The position numbers and the translations under genes are program-made. Under the pieces are notes generated by a model. It was not told where the DNA came from and did not search any database. It saw only the letters and a list, made by a program, of their open reading frames with translations. 64,000 nt of DNA. Source: Promerops cafer (taxonomy: Eukaryota; Chordata; Aves; Passeriformes; Nectariniidae). Below are positions 37,484-51,650 of this stretch, piece by piece (the stretch's first letter is position 1; each line of letters opens with the position of its first letter). The DNA lies in contig VZSE01011607.1 in NCBI GenBank assembly GCA_013398275.1, forward strand, positions 1 to 64,000, in the 5' to 3' direction.

Positions 37484-38411
37484 AGGTAACATCAATAAAA
37501 TTCTATATTGTGACCTGCCTTCATGAGTATTCAAACAACTCTGCCCCGCAGCAAGGTTATAGGCAAACTGAGCTACAGAAGAATTGAAAAGGAATGACAG
37601 ACTTAGAAAATGTTACTAGAGAATTTCAGTAACATTCACCCTCCTTTTTTCAGTGGAGGGCAGGGGGACACAGCTGTAAGGATTCACTTCTATGACATGT
37701 AAGTTTCCATCAGCCAATGAACACCTTTTCCAGATCATCCTCTCACAGAACAACCTTTATTACACTTTGTTGCAATTGTTTCATTCATGCTTATTATGTT
37801 TCAAGGCTTCCCAAGTGAAATAATTCTCAAATAAAAATACCAATCCCTCTTCCCCAAATGGACACCAATGAACTGTCATTAGAGTACTTCTAGCACAGCA
37901 AATTCTGAAGGAAATAACAGTGTTCATACTTACAAATTTCTTTTGATAACTTTACAAGCTGCCCTCTTACCCCAGGGGGCAGACTGTCTAATACAGAAGA
38001 GACTCCCCTGAACAAAAATATTTGTTGCAAAGCAAAATAAAATGGATTATTTTCATAAAAACAAAAAAGAGAGGTAGGATAGCTTGGCAAAATGCAAGCA
38101 AAAAGTTAATTTTAGTGTCTTTGGCACATCTACAGCTCTTAGAAATGGTATCCAAAGTCAGTCCAAGTGTGGCTGATAAAGCAGGCTTAGAGTTGCCTTT
38201 CAACTTTCACTTTTTAATAATAAAAAATCAATATATGGAGGATTACAAGCCTCTTGGTTTTGATTTTTTATATCAAAACCAAAAGATGACAAGGTTATGG
38301 CAGTGTATGAAATTCAGGCCGCAGCCATAATGATGCAAATATTTTATATCCAGTTTATTTACTGCACTCTACAGCAAGACTGAAATAAATTATTAAAATA
38401 AAATGAATTCT

Positions 38412-38462
38412 CATATATACACACACACATATATATATATATATCTATACATATATATATAA
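38412..38462. repeat. (TA)n-(CA)n compound microsatellite
   Basis: ATATATACACACACAC, then (AT)n, then CTATACATATATATAT. Pure simple sequence. Confidence 0.9.
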
Positions 38463-41022
38463 TTTTATTTGTAAACACAATCCTGAATATGCATTCTGAA
38501 ACCCAGAAAATGAACAGATTCACTTTAGATCTGAAATGTCCATTTTAAAATAAAGCAAGGAATAGTCTGGATAGCAACATGCCAACCACTGTAAACACTT
38601 CCATGGAGCCAAATGCATTGTAAATTACACTATAGAGCAAAGAGAAAGTATCATGGTGTACAGAAGAACAAAGCAAATCTCTCAGCAAGCACAGACTCCC
38701 TCAGCTGTTCCTAAGTGATGACAATCTTTGAAATGAAATTGTTTAAACAGTTTTGTGAAGGATGTAGGCCTCTCTATTCCATTGTTCTCAGGCAGACCAA
38801 CTGAGCTTGGCTGAAGCATGATAATAACACAGAAAATTTTGTATATTCGGTCCATATTCCTGCAATCTTTAAAAGAAGCAAATGGAAACTGAAGACTACA
38901 AGCCAATGTCAATTTTGCCCTCATAGGACAATAAGGTCAGACCTCTATAGGGATTTGCAAAATTCACAGTAAACAGTTATAATTTATAAGAATTTTAAAG
39001 CATACCTGTATGTCTTGCACTCCTTTTAGCAAGAAACGACTGCTGCCAAGTCATTAGAAATGCAACATAATGGAACATAGTATTGTTTTATGATCAATTC
39101 TTAGAATTTTTTTCTCAATTTTTTTCTTAAGTGTACTAGAATAATTAATTCAATTTGGTGGAGCTAAACAAGCAAGGTTACCTATAACATAGTTGTCTCA
39201 AACCACATGAGTTTTAAGGAGGTGACTACACCTTCAAAAGTCCATTAATCAAATCAAATTACTATGCAGGATTCACCATAGGATTCACATCACAGCAGTG
39301 TGAGCATGTTTAGACAATTACATTGTGGTACACTCATAGCAGCAAGGACATAGCAAACAGCAGCAGCAGTTGGCCAGAACATGCAGAAATGCCATGGCTC
39401 ATACTCGTCCTTTCACTGACCTGAGGAAGTGAAAAGCACTGAATTTACACAAAGAAGACACTATTGGTTCTGCATGACTTTTGAACAACCTTTAACACAA
39501 GATGTAGTCAAATCAAGTTAAAGCCAGGCTTCACTTTTCCTTAAGTGCAGTTGTAGAAAATAACATCAGCAGACATTAGTAGACATAGAATTAAGCTGTG
39601 TTTTCACAGAAACAGGACAGGTGAGGTTTGGAAAGAAGTAAAAAGCTGTCTGTGAGAATTTGGAGAGAGGATGAAGCAACAGCAAACCCCCTTTGCAATC
39701 AGGGTTTTTTTTCTATATTTCTACCAGAGCAGCAAGCACTGTGGCTGAAGAGTACCCACCTATAGTGTAACTGTCCATAAGTGAACACAGACTGGGCTGA
39801 TGCCAGAACAGTAAAAGCAGCACTCACTTTTTCATTTTTTTTAAGGACTTTGTATTGTACAGAGCCCTTTAGGAAGATTGATTTCCATAAAGCCTCATTT
39901 CCATCTCAAGATACTGATGATGCCATAAACCACAAGAGTTTCTCCACTCAAAATCCTGTAGTGGAATTTTAGGCTCACCACAAGAAGCCCACGTATTAGC
40001 CATAGTTTAAGTCAGCCACAGAATCGAAGAGCAATAAACTTAGACAACAGTGTCTAGCTTTAAAGTAATTGCACATATATGTATATACATACATTTCATG
40101 CATTTCGCCTACATTTTCTAGACAATGCTACCTATTATTTAAAGTTTTTTGAGCATCACATGATCTTCACTGTCCAGGTAAAAGCTGTCTAGTCAAAGAA
40201 CGTGAGGCACAATTCCCTGAAAGAATTATAATTTTTCTTGGACTTTATTATGTATGGATGTTTTGGTGTTTGTTTGTAGGGTATACAGTGGCTTTTGATA
40301 GCGCTCTCCCATCACTTCATTTTGCATTTTGTCTTGTAACTCGGAGTAAAAAAAGTCCTTCTCCTGTCTTGTGCCATACATGGCTTTGAAACAAGACAAA
40401 ACTAATAGATAAAAGAAGGAAGAGAGGAGGGATGAGCTATTGTGCCACATTTAAGATAAACTGAAGAGAAAGAACAAGAGTTACAATCGACTTCATGTAT
40501 TTTGAAATTAATTAGTGTCAATATGATGTTATCATAAAAAGCAGTCTGATTTGAAGTACAAGCACAAATCTCATGACACTTGAACAGACACCCCAGAATT
40601 CACTCTTTAATGACTCCTCTCCCTACACCCAACCAACATATAAAAGCTGTTGTCTTAGTTTTCAAAAAATATACTTTTCAAAGCTGGTGATGAAGCCTCA
40701 GTGACGCACAGCTCAGCTTAAGTACGTAAGTGTCCCCTGAACCTCAGGTGTAGCTGCTTGTCAGGAATGCAGATGCTAGTGACATCTGCCTCACTAGGGA
40801 CTGAGCGCTCCACTGATTCAATAAGGCTACACAAGTGCAACAGGCCTTGATGTCAGTTACATGGTTTTACATACCTACCATGTCAGTGGTTCTCAGCCTC
40901 CCTGGGAATTTATTCAGATATAAGTGTATTCAGCCCATAACAATGTCTTCTACCTGCCAGAGAGCTAGAAATATTCCCACCTTTTATGAATCTACAGTGC
41001 ATGACTGCTGGTATTTTATATG

Positions 41023-41151
41023 TTGGGAGGGGGAGGGAGAAAAAGACAGAGAGAAGAGAGGAAAGAGAAGGGGAAAGGAAGGAGAGAAAGGAGGGAGGAA
41101 ACAAAAGAAAACCAAGGAAAATTAGAGTGAAAACGAGAGAAAGAAGAGAGG
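41023..41151. repeat. Long homopurine tract (GGGA/GAAA-rich)
   Basis: About 125 bases that are nearly all A and G on the plus strand, with very few pyrimidine interruptions. The units are irregular (GGGAGG, GAGAGAAG, GGAAAGG). It yields artefact frames of Glu/Arg/Lys on the plus strand and Ser/Leu/Phe on the minus strand. Homopurine tracts of this length can form triplex (H-DNA). Confidence 0.92.
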
Positions 41152-44100
41152 GAGTGGACACTTTTCTAGACTTGCTTTTCCATCTCCATTTTATCTATCT
41201 CTCTAAGAATAAATCCACTTACATACCTAACGACATTTGTCCAAACACTGTTTCAAAAGTGCTGGAAGCATAGAAAACTATCACAGTGCCTAACCCATCC
41301 ACTACCTTTTCTCTTTTGTTTAAAAGAGAGCATATTAAAAATTCCAAATGTCAAAAATTCAAATTTCTTGCACATTACGTAAGCATCCAATGCAACTACT
41401 TGCTGATGTAAAACTGCACAAATGATGTGCACTGATGTAAAAACCACACAGTTGCTTATGCAACCATGACCCAAATCAGTTAAATTTTAGCTGCAGACAT
41501 AAAATACAGACATCAGTTAGGAAAGACATGAGTTCTGGGATCAGATTAGATTTCTGTACACTTTGCATAGTGAGGCTGGGTATCAATAGAAAACATGCTA
41601 ATGGCATTAGTGGCCTAAAATGTCCTTTAAACACTATTGACTAATAAATTAATAGAGTTTTCACTGTGTTACAGTCTCTTCTTTTTCTGCGGGTTTAATT
41701 CTGATGGTATTGTCAGTAACAAAGAGTATCAAAGTGAATTATTAAGAGATGCTCTATTTTTTTCTTAAAATCACTATATATCTATGATGCTACATTAAAT
41801 TAATTTGGAATAAGCTTATCTAACCAAAAATATGATTTTTGTCATTAACATTCCGTCCAGATGTCCAAACCTTACCAGATACTGATACAATGAAGCATTC
41901 CAGCATATTGACTTTGCTGTTATTATTTGTGATAGGGAGATAAATGACAAATAAGTCCTACTTTCAAGCAATAGCTGTAAAACAGTCCTCACACAGGCAG
42001 TCGCCTCAAATCATGCAATAATTAAGAAACAATGCAACTTTTTGCAAACATCAGACAAAAAATCTCTCACAAAACTGTACAATATTTCCAGTATTGATAC
42101 AGATAACTTGGTAGTAGTGTAGGAATCTGGAATACTTAGCAATACAATAGGAATGAAGTATTTTGGTATTGGCTCTCATGCATAAACACCAAGACCTAAG
42201 TGTGGAAATACAGTGGTGAACATAAATGCTTATCTTTAGAAAAGTTATGTGGGAAGGGACACAGCAGTTAAAAATTCAACCCTTTTAAAAAAAAAGTAAA
42301 GGAAAGTAGCAATCTATTGTCAAAATGATGTAACATGAAAAAATTTTGTCCAGTTTTTATGAGTTTTACTGACCACAGTTTGGAGGAGATAGATGCTTTT
42401 CTTATCATTCACCAGGGACTGCATGTAGCAAATCTAAAACTAATGACAGCATGAGAACTACAAGTGTGCAGAGAAGGGGGGCAGCAGGATCTCTCCTTCC
42501 TATCAGCTCTACATGGAAGGAGTTAGGGAGGTCTGAGAGTCATTCAAAGACATACTCACATTAGAAATCTAAAATGGTGAACATGAGTTTTTTGAAAGTA
42601 CATCTAAAGTTTAAACACATAGGAATACATTTTGGCTGATGAGTAGGCAGTGGGAACCAGTTTCATATATGCCTACAAAGTAACCGACCCCTTTCCTCTT
42701 CCCTCCCAAGGTGAGATTCCTTTGAAAGTGTGAACCTTGATATCCATTTTTTCAGAGCCGCACAGTCATGATGCATAAGCATTACTTGCATTTTGTATGC
42801 ATGTCAACCGAAAATAAGAACACTAGTGCACTCATATGCTTTTTGTAAATTCCTCCAACTTTTTTTCCTTCAATGATTTTTTTTTTTCCTTTGCAATCCC
42901 TAGGACAGATCTGTATCTCCTGGACCAATATATCAGTGAAAGGGTTTGGCCCATAAAGGTGATAAACATGATGCCAGTTAGAAATCTTATCCATGCTTGT
43001 TATTTTTTGGTTGCCTTGATGCTTCGTTTTTGAAAAGGTAGAATTATGGCATGTGGTGGGCAGAAAATAATTTTATTCTCACTGTTTCACTTAAATAATC
43101 CAAAACTGGTTGATAAAGAAATTGCAGAAATATGAAGTGTGTAGTACTTTGCAGAATTTTATAACCTATTATTTGTCAGGGGGTATTGTTTTATCAGGTA
43201 ATTTTCTAACAACCTCAATTTTTTATTAAATAGTAAGTACTTACAAAACCTCAAAATAAATTCTTGTAATTTAGCTGAACTGGATAAAATTCCCTTCCCT
43301 AGCAACTATGTTTTTTAATAACTTGCTTGTTAAGCATTATATTTCTTTTGGTTTAAATAAATAAGCAAGATATGATTTCTTCACAAGTACAAGAAGAAAA
43401 ATGAGACTTCAAGTACCATGTTAAACACTGCATATTTAATTTAAAACAATGGATTTTGTCTTTTGTTCTGTACCTTAATTGTTAGATGAATGCAAATGGA
43501 TAAAAAGTTTCAAATAATCAAAATGCACGTGACTTAAGCCATAGGTGAACCATGCTCTGTCTCCATGAATATTCCTGAGGCAAACCAGTACAATTGTATT
43601 CACTGAGGCCATCCATGTGTGTAAATGCATTCTGGATTGGACCTTTCAGATCCTTGTTTTTGTTTCTTCTGCTATCTGCCTGAATGTGAATTTCACCAAA
43701 TATGGCTAAATGAACTCATTTCCTTCCAGTGGATAAAGCAAGTTAATGAGAATGCCTAAACATGATACTGGCAGACTGGTCTCCCTACAACAGTTGCTGT
43801 AACTAGGATTCATTTCAAGTATCTATTTTTTCCTGGTAATATACTATTTGTGATGCAAAAGAAATAAAACACTCTACAAACCCAGTAAGTGAAACTAAAG
43901 TTGGTATCAAATGAAATCAGTCATTTATGTGGCAAATGATTTATAGATATATTAGGTAGACGTCCAGGATATAGTTCTCTGTGCAGACATAAAACAGAGT
44001 TTTATTTAGTATAGCCTCTTTCAAACAAACTGTATCCTAAAATGCTGCACAGACTTATATTCTAGTGTTACACTGAAATTGTAAATAACAGCAGAGGGAG

Positions 44101-47100
44101 AAATTAAGAGGCACAGGTAAAAGGAGTATCTTCAACTGAGACCTGAAAAGAAACAGAGATGCCAACAAAGCACAGACTATATCTACTAGCAAAAGCTAGA
44201 GAAGAAGAGGTTGTATAAGCCATGACAAGCAGCCTGTGGTGGAAGATAGAGGAAATCATTTGCTGTTGAGCTGGGCCAGCAGAGAAAGATGTAGGAACAG
44301 AGTGGCCAGACTTTCCCAGCACACATAAAGACTTACAGTCTCTACTGAAGTAGACAAGACATACATGTGAGCATTCAAGGCCAGAATTTGTCTCTCTCCT
44401 CTGAATTTGGCTTATTCTCTGGCATAGATTGGGAACAATTCTGTCATCTTCACAGGATCTCAAAATATTTTTCCAATGTAACTGGATCTAAAAACTGAGT
44501 TTTGTGGATCAGTCTGACTGAACAAAAGCATGTTTTACTGTTGTTACGGATTTCTTTGGTTTGTGTCAGTTTTTGTTATGAATAACCATCTACTCTTATG
44601 GTACATTCTGAAGGAAAAGCTAAATGGATAAAAAGGGAAGGTTGGTCAATATGATTGCAATTTTTCTATGCACATGTAATAACATAAAAGCAATGATACA
44701 TGTTGGAACAGGTTGGCAGAAAAATCATTTAATAAACGTGAGTGAAAAAGTCCCTGCCCTCAAGTTCAAATCCTGTAAAAGCTAATTTTTCAGGTACAGT
44801 CAGTGTAAGAATCACTTTGTCTCACAAAACTGCCATGGATTCTCACTAAAACCACCTAAATCAGGCAACAAGTAGAAATTAAAGTTCTTAAATTAAATGG
44901 AAGCTAACAGAGGCTTAATTAAGTAGATACAGAGAAAGCTTTCCTAGGTTTAGGGATTTTTTATTACGAAGCTTAATACCACACCCTCCTTAGGTCATAG
45001 ACAGCAATGCTTTTGAAAGAAATTTCCAGTTATTTCAAGGCTCACAATATGTTGCTATGGTGCATGCTGCCGAAGAGAATAAGCTAATGGGCTCTCTCTT
45101 TAATGTGATTAGAGCTATTATTGACATAATGCCAGAAGACGCAAAACCATTAGCATTACACTACAGCTCACTTCAGTCACTACTCAGATTTAGCATTTGA
45201 TCCACAATTTTAATTTTGCTCTGCTCTATTCAGGGCTGCATTACACAAAATGCATAATTAAAAGCTGATGTGATTCTCTCTACTTCTCAAATTAAAAACA
45301 TGGCAAACATTTGTAGTTCTAATCCACTAGAAATTAATAAACCAAACATTGTCTTTTATCCTCGTTCCTCAGTGCAATTCAGGATTCATGTTGGGAATAT
45401 TTTACAATGCAACAGAAAACTACACTGAGAGTCACTGCTCAAAAGGAAAGAACAGTGTCTAAAGTCTGTACTGTACTGCTGTGAGAACCTGAAGGACAGC
45501 ATCATACTGACAGCCTCACAATTCCTGAAGTTATTCAAGGAGAGGTTTTCTGGTCACTAAAGAAGAGTAAAGTTATGGGTGGTTTCGATTTTGAAAAATC
45601 ACACAATTTTTGAATGTAGAGCTTGCAAACTAAATACAGAAGTAGTGCTCATCCTAAGCAAATTTACTAATTAATCCATGTTGCAGATCAGCCCAATCAT
45701 CATAGTGTACAATTTGTCCTAAACACACAGATAGGTCTTCCAACAAGGCCTAAGGCATACTGCACCAACACTAGTGTCTGCCTGTGTTCCCAATTTCAAT
45801 GTCAAACCATGACATTATAAATAATGCAGGACAACTAACTGCATAGGAAGCTAGAAGTTTTCATCCCAGTTTAGTAGCAACGTATGCCAAGGGAAATTGC
45901 ATTCACATTTTGCTAGCTCTTATTTCTTCTCCACATCTTTCCAGGAATAGTAGACATGGGTGCAGCTTTTTTACTCTAAAGTCAAATGTTCATAGTGCAG
46001 GTGGCAGCAGAAAAAGTTTAAAAATTTCATTCTGGTTGTGGAAGAAAATATCAAGCCCAGAAAATGCTAACTGTATTTAATTTTTTAAAAAATCACTGAG
46101 TGGTGTAAAAAGGATTCAGTAAGAACACCGTTCAGGCATAACATTATATTTAAAATGTACTGATAATAAGCTTCAGAATTGGCTCAAATGTTTACTTGCG
46201 TGATACAGTAAAAAGAGGTTGAACCCTAAATCTTTGGATTCAAAATACAGATGTAAATGTACACATCTATAGAGACAAGTATCAAGAGTACAAACATATA
46301 CTGGCACCTGGATTATATATAAACAGTAAAATAAATATTTTAATAGCAACTAATTATGAATTCTAAGTCAAAGCCAAAACAGTATATTTTAACAACTCTT
46401 CAGTGTTAAAAATTGTTTTAATACTTATCACTGCTCAGTTCCTTAAGCAATCCAGCTGCCTATGGTACAACCATAATTTTAAAGACATCTTAAAACCTGT
46501 GTATTAGATAACTAGATTATTTTGTAACTAAGCAAAATCTGAAGACTTAATCTTCTTTTAAAATTTGAGATCTCTTAAACAATGAGATGTTTTGCTGCAT
46601 CTTATCTGTCATTTTTCAGCAATCGGAGTCTGGGTAGGCTGACCAAATGCTGACTAAACTATGTATCATCTTGAAAATATTGCTATCTGATATATCAGAA
46701 ATAAAGATCATTTCACCTCACTCTCATAAGCATCACAGCTTTAGAGTCCATTATTCTTCTTAGGTTTTTTTTTTCTGCTGCTGAGTTTAAGTAAAATTTC
46801 TTAACTGAAATTTTGCTATCTAGCACGTTAATGTACTTACTGCTATTAATCAAGCCTGATAGAATCCAAGTTGTTTGGAGTTTTTTGCTGGATGGGGTTT
46901 TTGTGTGTAAATACTACTGAAAATACTGGCAAATCATAGGTAACGTTAATATAAAAGAGAAAATTTTCTTGTGAAAATTATCTAACAAGGCATGTATATT
47001 TAATTCAAGCACATATTAGGAAGCTAAGGGAAACAAACATTGAAGATACAGTTTATCAGTATTCACATACAGTTAGCACTTAGATCTCTAGTAAGAATTC

Positions 47101-50100
47101 TTGACCCATGGCTATATGCTTTGCTAAAGATTTTACTTAGTAATGACAAGCAAAAAAAATTAGGAGTGAAATATGGTATTAACAAAGTCAGTGGAAACAA
47201 TTTCATGCCCTCGGACTTACCTTGGATTAACACAGAAGAGCAAAGCTGAACCTGGGCCCTTCCTGAGTCAAGGCCCACATGCACACTTTTCTGCATAAAC
47301 ATAAACCATGTAAACCCTTTTCTCCTGCCTAGGTGACATTCTGGTTTTTGGCCTAAGCAAACTACTAGAGAGCATATGTGGCAATTTTGTGTGGGCCAAA
47401 GTTGGTAGAAATAGTCCTTCTGGGCCCCTTCCAAGAAGGGCTCAACATCAAGTGCACTCAGGTCTGAGAGAAATCATTGCATTTTCACTTGGTGTTGGGT
47501 CACCAAACACAAAGCTTCAACGCTTAATTTTCTTATGCTGTGCACAAGCACATTTTATTTAAATATCTCCAAGTAAAAGGTCTCCATATATTTATTTTCA
47601 CTTGATTTTAAAACTAGAATTTTCTGTGTCTTAATTATAAAATCTAATCTGATTAGATTCAGATCTCTTACTATTCAAAACCACTCAAAATTCTGAAATT
47701 TTTCATCTCATGCATTCTGGGAAAAAAAATTTACTATTTTCAAATTATTACTTTTTTTTTTCCCCCCCAGAATTATAAGGGAGTTCCATAGGATTCATAT
47801 TGCAATTTTGATTGCAATACTCCATATGTAGAGACTGCTGGGCTTTATAAAGTAAAGCTTTTTAAGTATAAAAATCTTCTAATGTTTGAAGTCCTTATTG
47901 AAAATTCAAAAGAAAGTAATTTCCATGGTGGCAAATCCTCCTATGCTCCTTGTCCAAGTCCTACTGATATTTGTGTGCAAATAATGAGTACAAGGATGTA
48001 TGCCAAATGTATTTACCCTTTCTCTGATAACAATCTTTACCATCATTACAGTCCATTTCCTTACCAGTATTGAATTAATGGATTTGGATAAATCTTCTGC
48101 CAAATGTATCATACAAAACCAATTAGGAATTCTTAAAGGATCAAAAGCATCCTCTGGTCCCAGTGAGTCTGTACCCACTGGCTGGCTAGTAAACATTTTA
48201 AAAGTAAAGCAATGAAAAGCAAAGCAATGAAGGAAAAATGAGTGTGATCTCTGGAATGAAATACCATCATCAATACTACCAACAAGAGAGATTTATTTCA
48301 AAATCATATTTTATCTGACACACCTAGTCTTCTTGCTTACCCCATCTCAGTGAACCAGATTACCTTAAATCAGGTCCAATCTAGACCACAGTTTGTGTGT
48401 GAAGGAGAGGCAGGTCTGTGTGGAGGGAGCTGCCGCATCTGAGCTATGGGCACATCCATCTCTACTGCTATAGGAAAGGCAGAGAAAAAGCCATCCAGCT
48501 CCTCCCTGACAAAAGTAATGTCTAAATATCTCGAGATTTCATACAGGCAAAAAAACCCCCTATCACACTGGCAAAGTGAATGGCAATGCAGATAAATAAT
48601 AGATTAATTAACAAGAGATAAGTACAATTCAATAGTGTAATACTCTTCCTAAGCTGCATCCTCAGTTATCTCTGAACCGCAGTGGACTAATTGAATCTTA
48701 GAAGTGTCTCATTGGATAAAGTATAAATATAATAGCAATACTGTAATTTATAAACTTTTTATTCCTCATTCCTTATTTTTGATCCTGCTGCTCTACTTTC
48801 CTTACTTTACAGTTCTTCAGCTATGTTCTGGCCACCTATTCCCTTCTTCCAAGCAGAATGACTGACCACACCTTTCTACACAAAATATATCTGATGTGAG
48901 ATGCTCTTCCCAAAGTTGCCAGGATAGCCACAGAGATGTGCCGAAACCAATAAAAATTATGCACTCATTCATAAAATGGAGGGTCACCAGAATGCCTGAC
49001 CGCATTATGGGTTGCTTCCATCCAACATCAATCTCCTTAAAGAGATTGCTTGCATTTTGTTTAAAACAACACAATTCTGCAAGCCACGGGGACTACTGAG
49101 GCTGAGGTGCACCTCACTTGCAGACATGTAAATGTGAGTTGTTACTGTTTCATAGCAGCACAAAGGAGAAATGAGTAAGACTAGAAACAGGTGGAAGACA
49201 AAAAGGAAAACACCTAAACTTAGAACACTCAAGCAGAAAGAGTTTAATTTGTGACCTTTTTCCTGGATGGTCTATTACATAATCTCTGTTTTTATCCTTC
49301 AGTGAACACAGAATTTTCTGCCTAAAAACATCCTTTAATGTAAATTATAAGATGAAAGAACTGTTAGATGTAATTAAGTGCAGATCATCTCCTGTACAGG
49401 TGATTTTTAGCTGAGGGAGCACAAGACCTAAATTAGCCACATGAATGCTGGTGGACTGCACAAGAGCACATTTTAAGTATGCAAGCATCGTTTTGTACCA
49501 CCAAGATGATAATATTATGTATTAAAATAAATCTGCTTTTGCAATGAGAAAAGAGAGCTTGTCACTTAGTGTAAGGGGGAAAAAATATCATTCCTGGACT
49601 ATTGACAGCTATCAGCTGAGCTAAGCAGAATAAGCTGAGAGTATAGATGAAGACACAGGTTAGTTTCATTCCACTACAGGGAACATAAAAGCATGACACT
49701 ACGATTAGTAATGTGTATGTGTGTAAATTTATAAATCTTTATATACTAGAAGAAGAACTTAGTATAATGCATGAGCTGCAGCAGATTTTCAACCCTCCTG
49801 CCAGCACATCTGTAAACTAAAAGCTATATAATGAATTGGTTTTTTGTTTAGAAAAAAAAAAATTAAGGGAAAATTATTCATGGTATTTGGTGATGACAAA
49901 AGGCAATTAAAAAAACACCCCACTTTTCTCATATGGCTTAAGATCATTTTTCTGTCATAAGTTCCCAGAATCCAAGTCACAATATGTATGTGGACATTCG
50001 GTGTCAGTGCAAGTTAGCAGTAAGAGAAAGTTCAAACTAACTAGAGGCAAATTGATTGGAATCAGACTCTGGGTAAGACCCTGTATCATCTGTGCTGTGC

Positions 50101-50687
50101 TCAACACAAATCAGAAATAAAATCAAATGCCATGGCAATGCAAGAAGCAGCAACCTGTCTGACAAGAATGAGACCCAAAGTGTAGGCAGGTACCACCTGT
50201 GGCTCAGCTCTGAGGTTCTACTGTCAAAATATGTTCCTAGTCAGAATCAATTATGCCAGACCACCGGATCATGCTTATGGACACAAAAAACCACCCCTAG
50301 CTTTAAAGATTGTCTTTGTAGGTGTACGGCTCTGTAGGTTCTCTACTGAGAAGAAATAAAACCCCACAGCTTTATAATAAGACAGTAAAAAATCACAATC
50401 AACATGCAAAAAAAGAAAGTCCAGCATTAAGCTGATATCAGCATATATTTTGTTAAAGGTTATGTTAGTTTATGCTAGTAGAATACTAGCTACTACACAA
50501 AACAGCAAGTCTATATTCTGCTTTTGTACAAAACTGTGCTTTTGAGATAATCTCCAATAAGATCGACAAAAATAGACATGAATTAAAAATTAACTGTCAT
50601 TATAAAATGAGAAAAAAGGGCAAAACTCAAATCTCCACAACAGTCCATGAAGACTGCAATATCTATTACTTACAATACTAATTTCAT

Positions 50688-51650
50688 GGAAACACAGAAT
50701 TGTTAGGGTTGGAAGGAACCTTTGGAGATCATCTAGTCCCATCTGCTGCCACAGGAAACTGTCCAAGTGGGTTTTGAATGTCTCCCGAGAGGAAGATTCC
50801 ATGATCTCCCTGGGCAGCCTGTTCCAGTGCTCTGCCACCTTCAGCGTACAGAAATTCTTGCTCTCTTTGAGATGGAACTTGTGTTTTAGTTTAGGGCTAT
50901 TACTCCTAATCCTGCTATTGGGCACCACTGAAAAGAGTCTGGCACCATGCTCCTGACACCCACCTTTGAGATATTTCTATCTATTGATGAGATCCCCTCT
51001 CAGTCTTCTCTTCTCCAGACCAAACAGTCCCAGCTCCCAGAGTCTCTCCTCATAAGAGAGAAGCTCCAGACCCCTGATCATCCTTGTGGCTCTCCACTGG
51101 ACCCTCTCCAGTAGCTCCTTGTCTCTCTCATGCTGAGGAGCCCAGAACTGGACACAGCACTCCAGGTGTGGCCTCACTAGGGCTGAGAATGGGGGGAGGA
51201 TCACCTCCCTCGACCTGCTGGCCACTCTTCCCAGTGCACCCCAGGATGCCACTGGCCCTCCTGGCCACGGGGGCACTGATGGCTCAGGGACAACTTGTGA
51301 TCCACCAGGAGTCCCAGGTCCTTTTTCAGAGCTGCTCTGTAGGAGGTCAGCCCCAGCCTGTGCTGGCTCTTGGGGCTGTTCCTCCCCAGGTGCAGGACCC
51401 AGCACTTGCCCTTGTTGAGCCTCATCAGGTTTCTCTCTGCCCAACCCTCCAGCTGATCGAGGTCCCACAGAATGGCAGCAGAGCTTTCAGGTGGATCAGC
51501 CACTGGCCCCAGTTTAGTGTCACCAGCAAACTTCCTGAGGGTGCATTTGATCCCTTCCTCCAGGTCACTGATAAACAAATTCAATGATATTGGACCCAGT
51601 ATTGATCCCTGGGGAACATCACTGACTGCAGGCCTCCATTTGGATTCTAC
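50688..51650 (-). mobile_element. CR1 LINE, 5'-truncated, same sense as BNC2
   Basis: On the minus strand it starts near WRPAVSDVPQGSILGP (about 51590-51640), then NLFISDLEEGIKCTLRKF, AGDTKLG (the catalytic FADD box degraded to FAGD), KCWVLHLGRNSPKSQ, KKDLGLLVD, REVILPPFSALVRPHLE, QFWAPQHERDKELLERVQ and LEKRRLRGDLI. The 3' UTR follows, ending near the plus-strand sequence AATTGTTAGGGTTGGAAGGA. Several frameshifts separate the blocks, so it is not functional. The wording of the blocks differs from the copy at 36310, suggesting another CR1 subfamily. Confidence 0.94.

Noticed and set aside
50977..51587. Open frames of 127-167 codons on both strands, including a plus-strand 167-codon frame
   Set aside because: The minus-strand ones are frameshifted CR1 reverse-transcriptase remnants. 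The plus-strand one is their antisense shadow.
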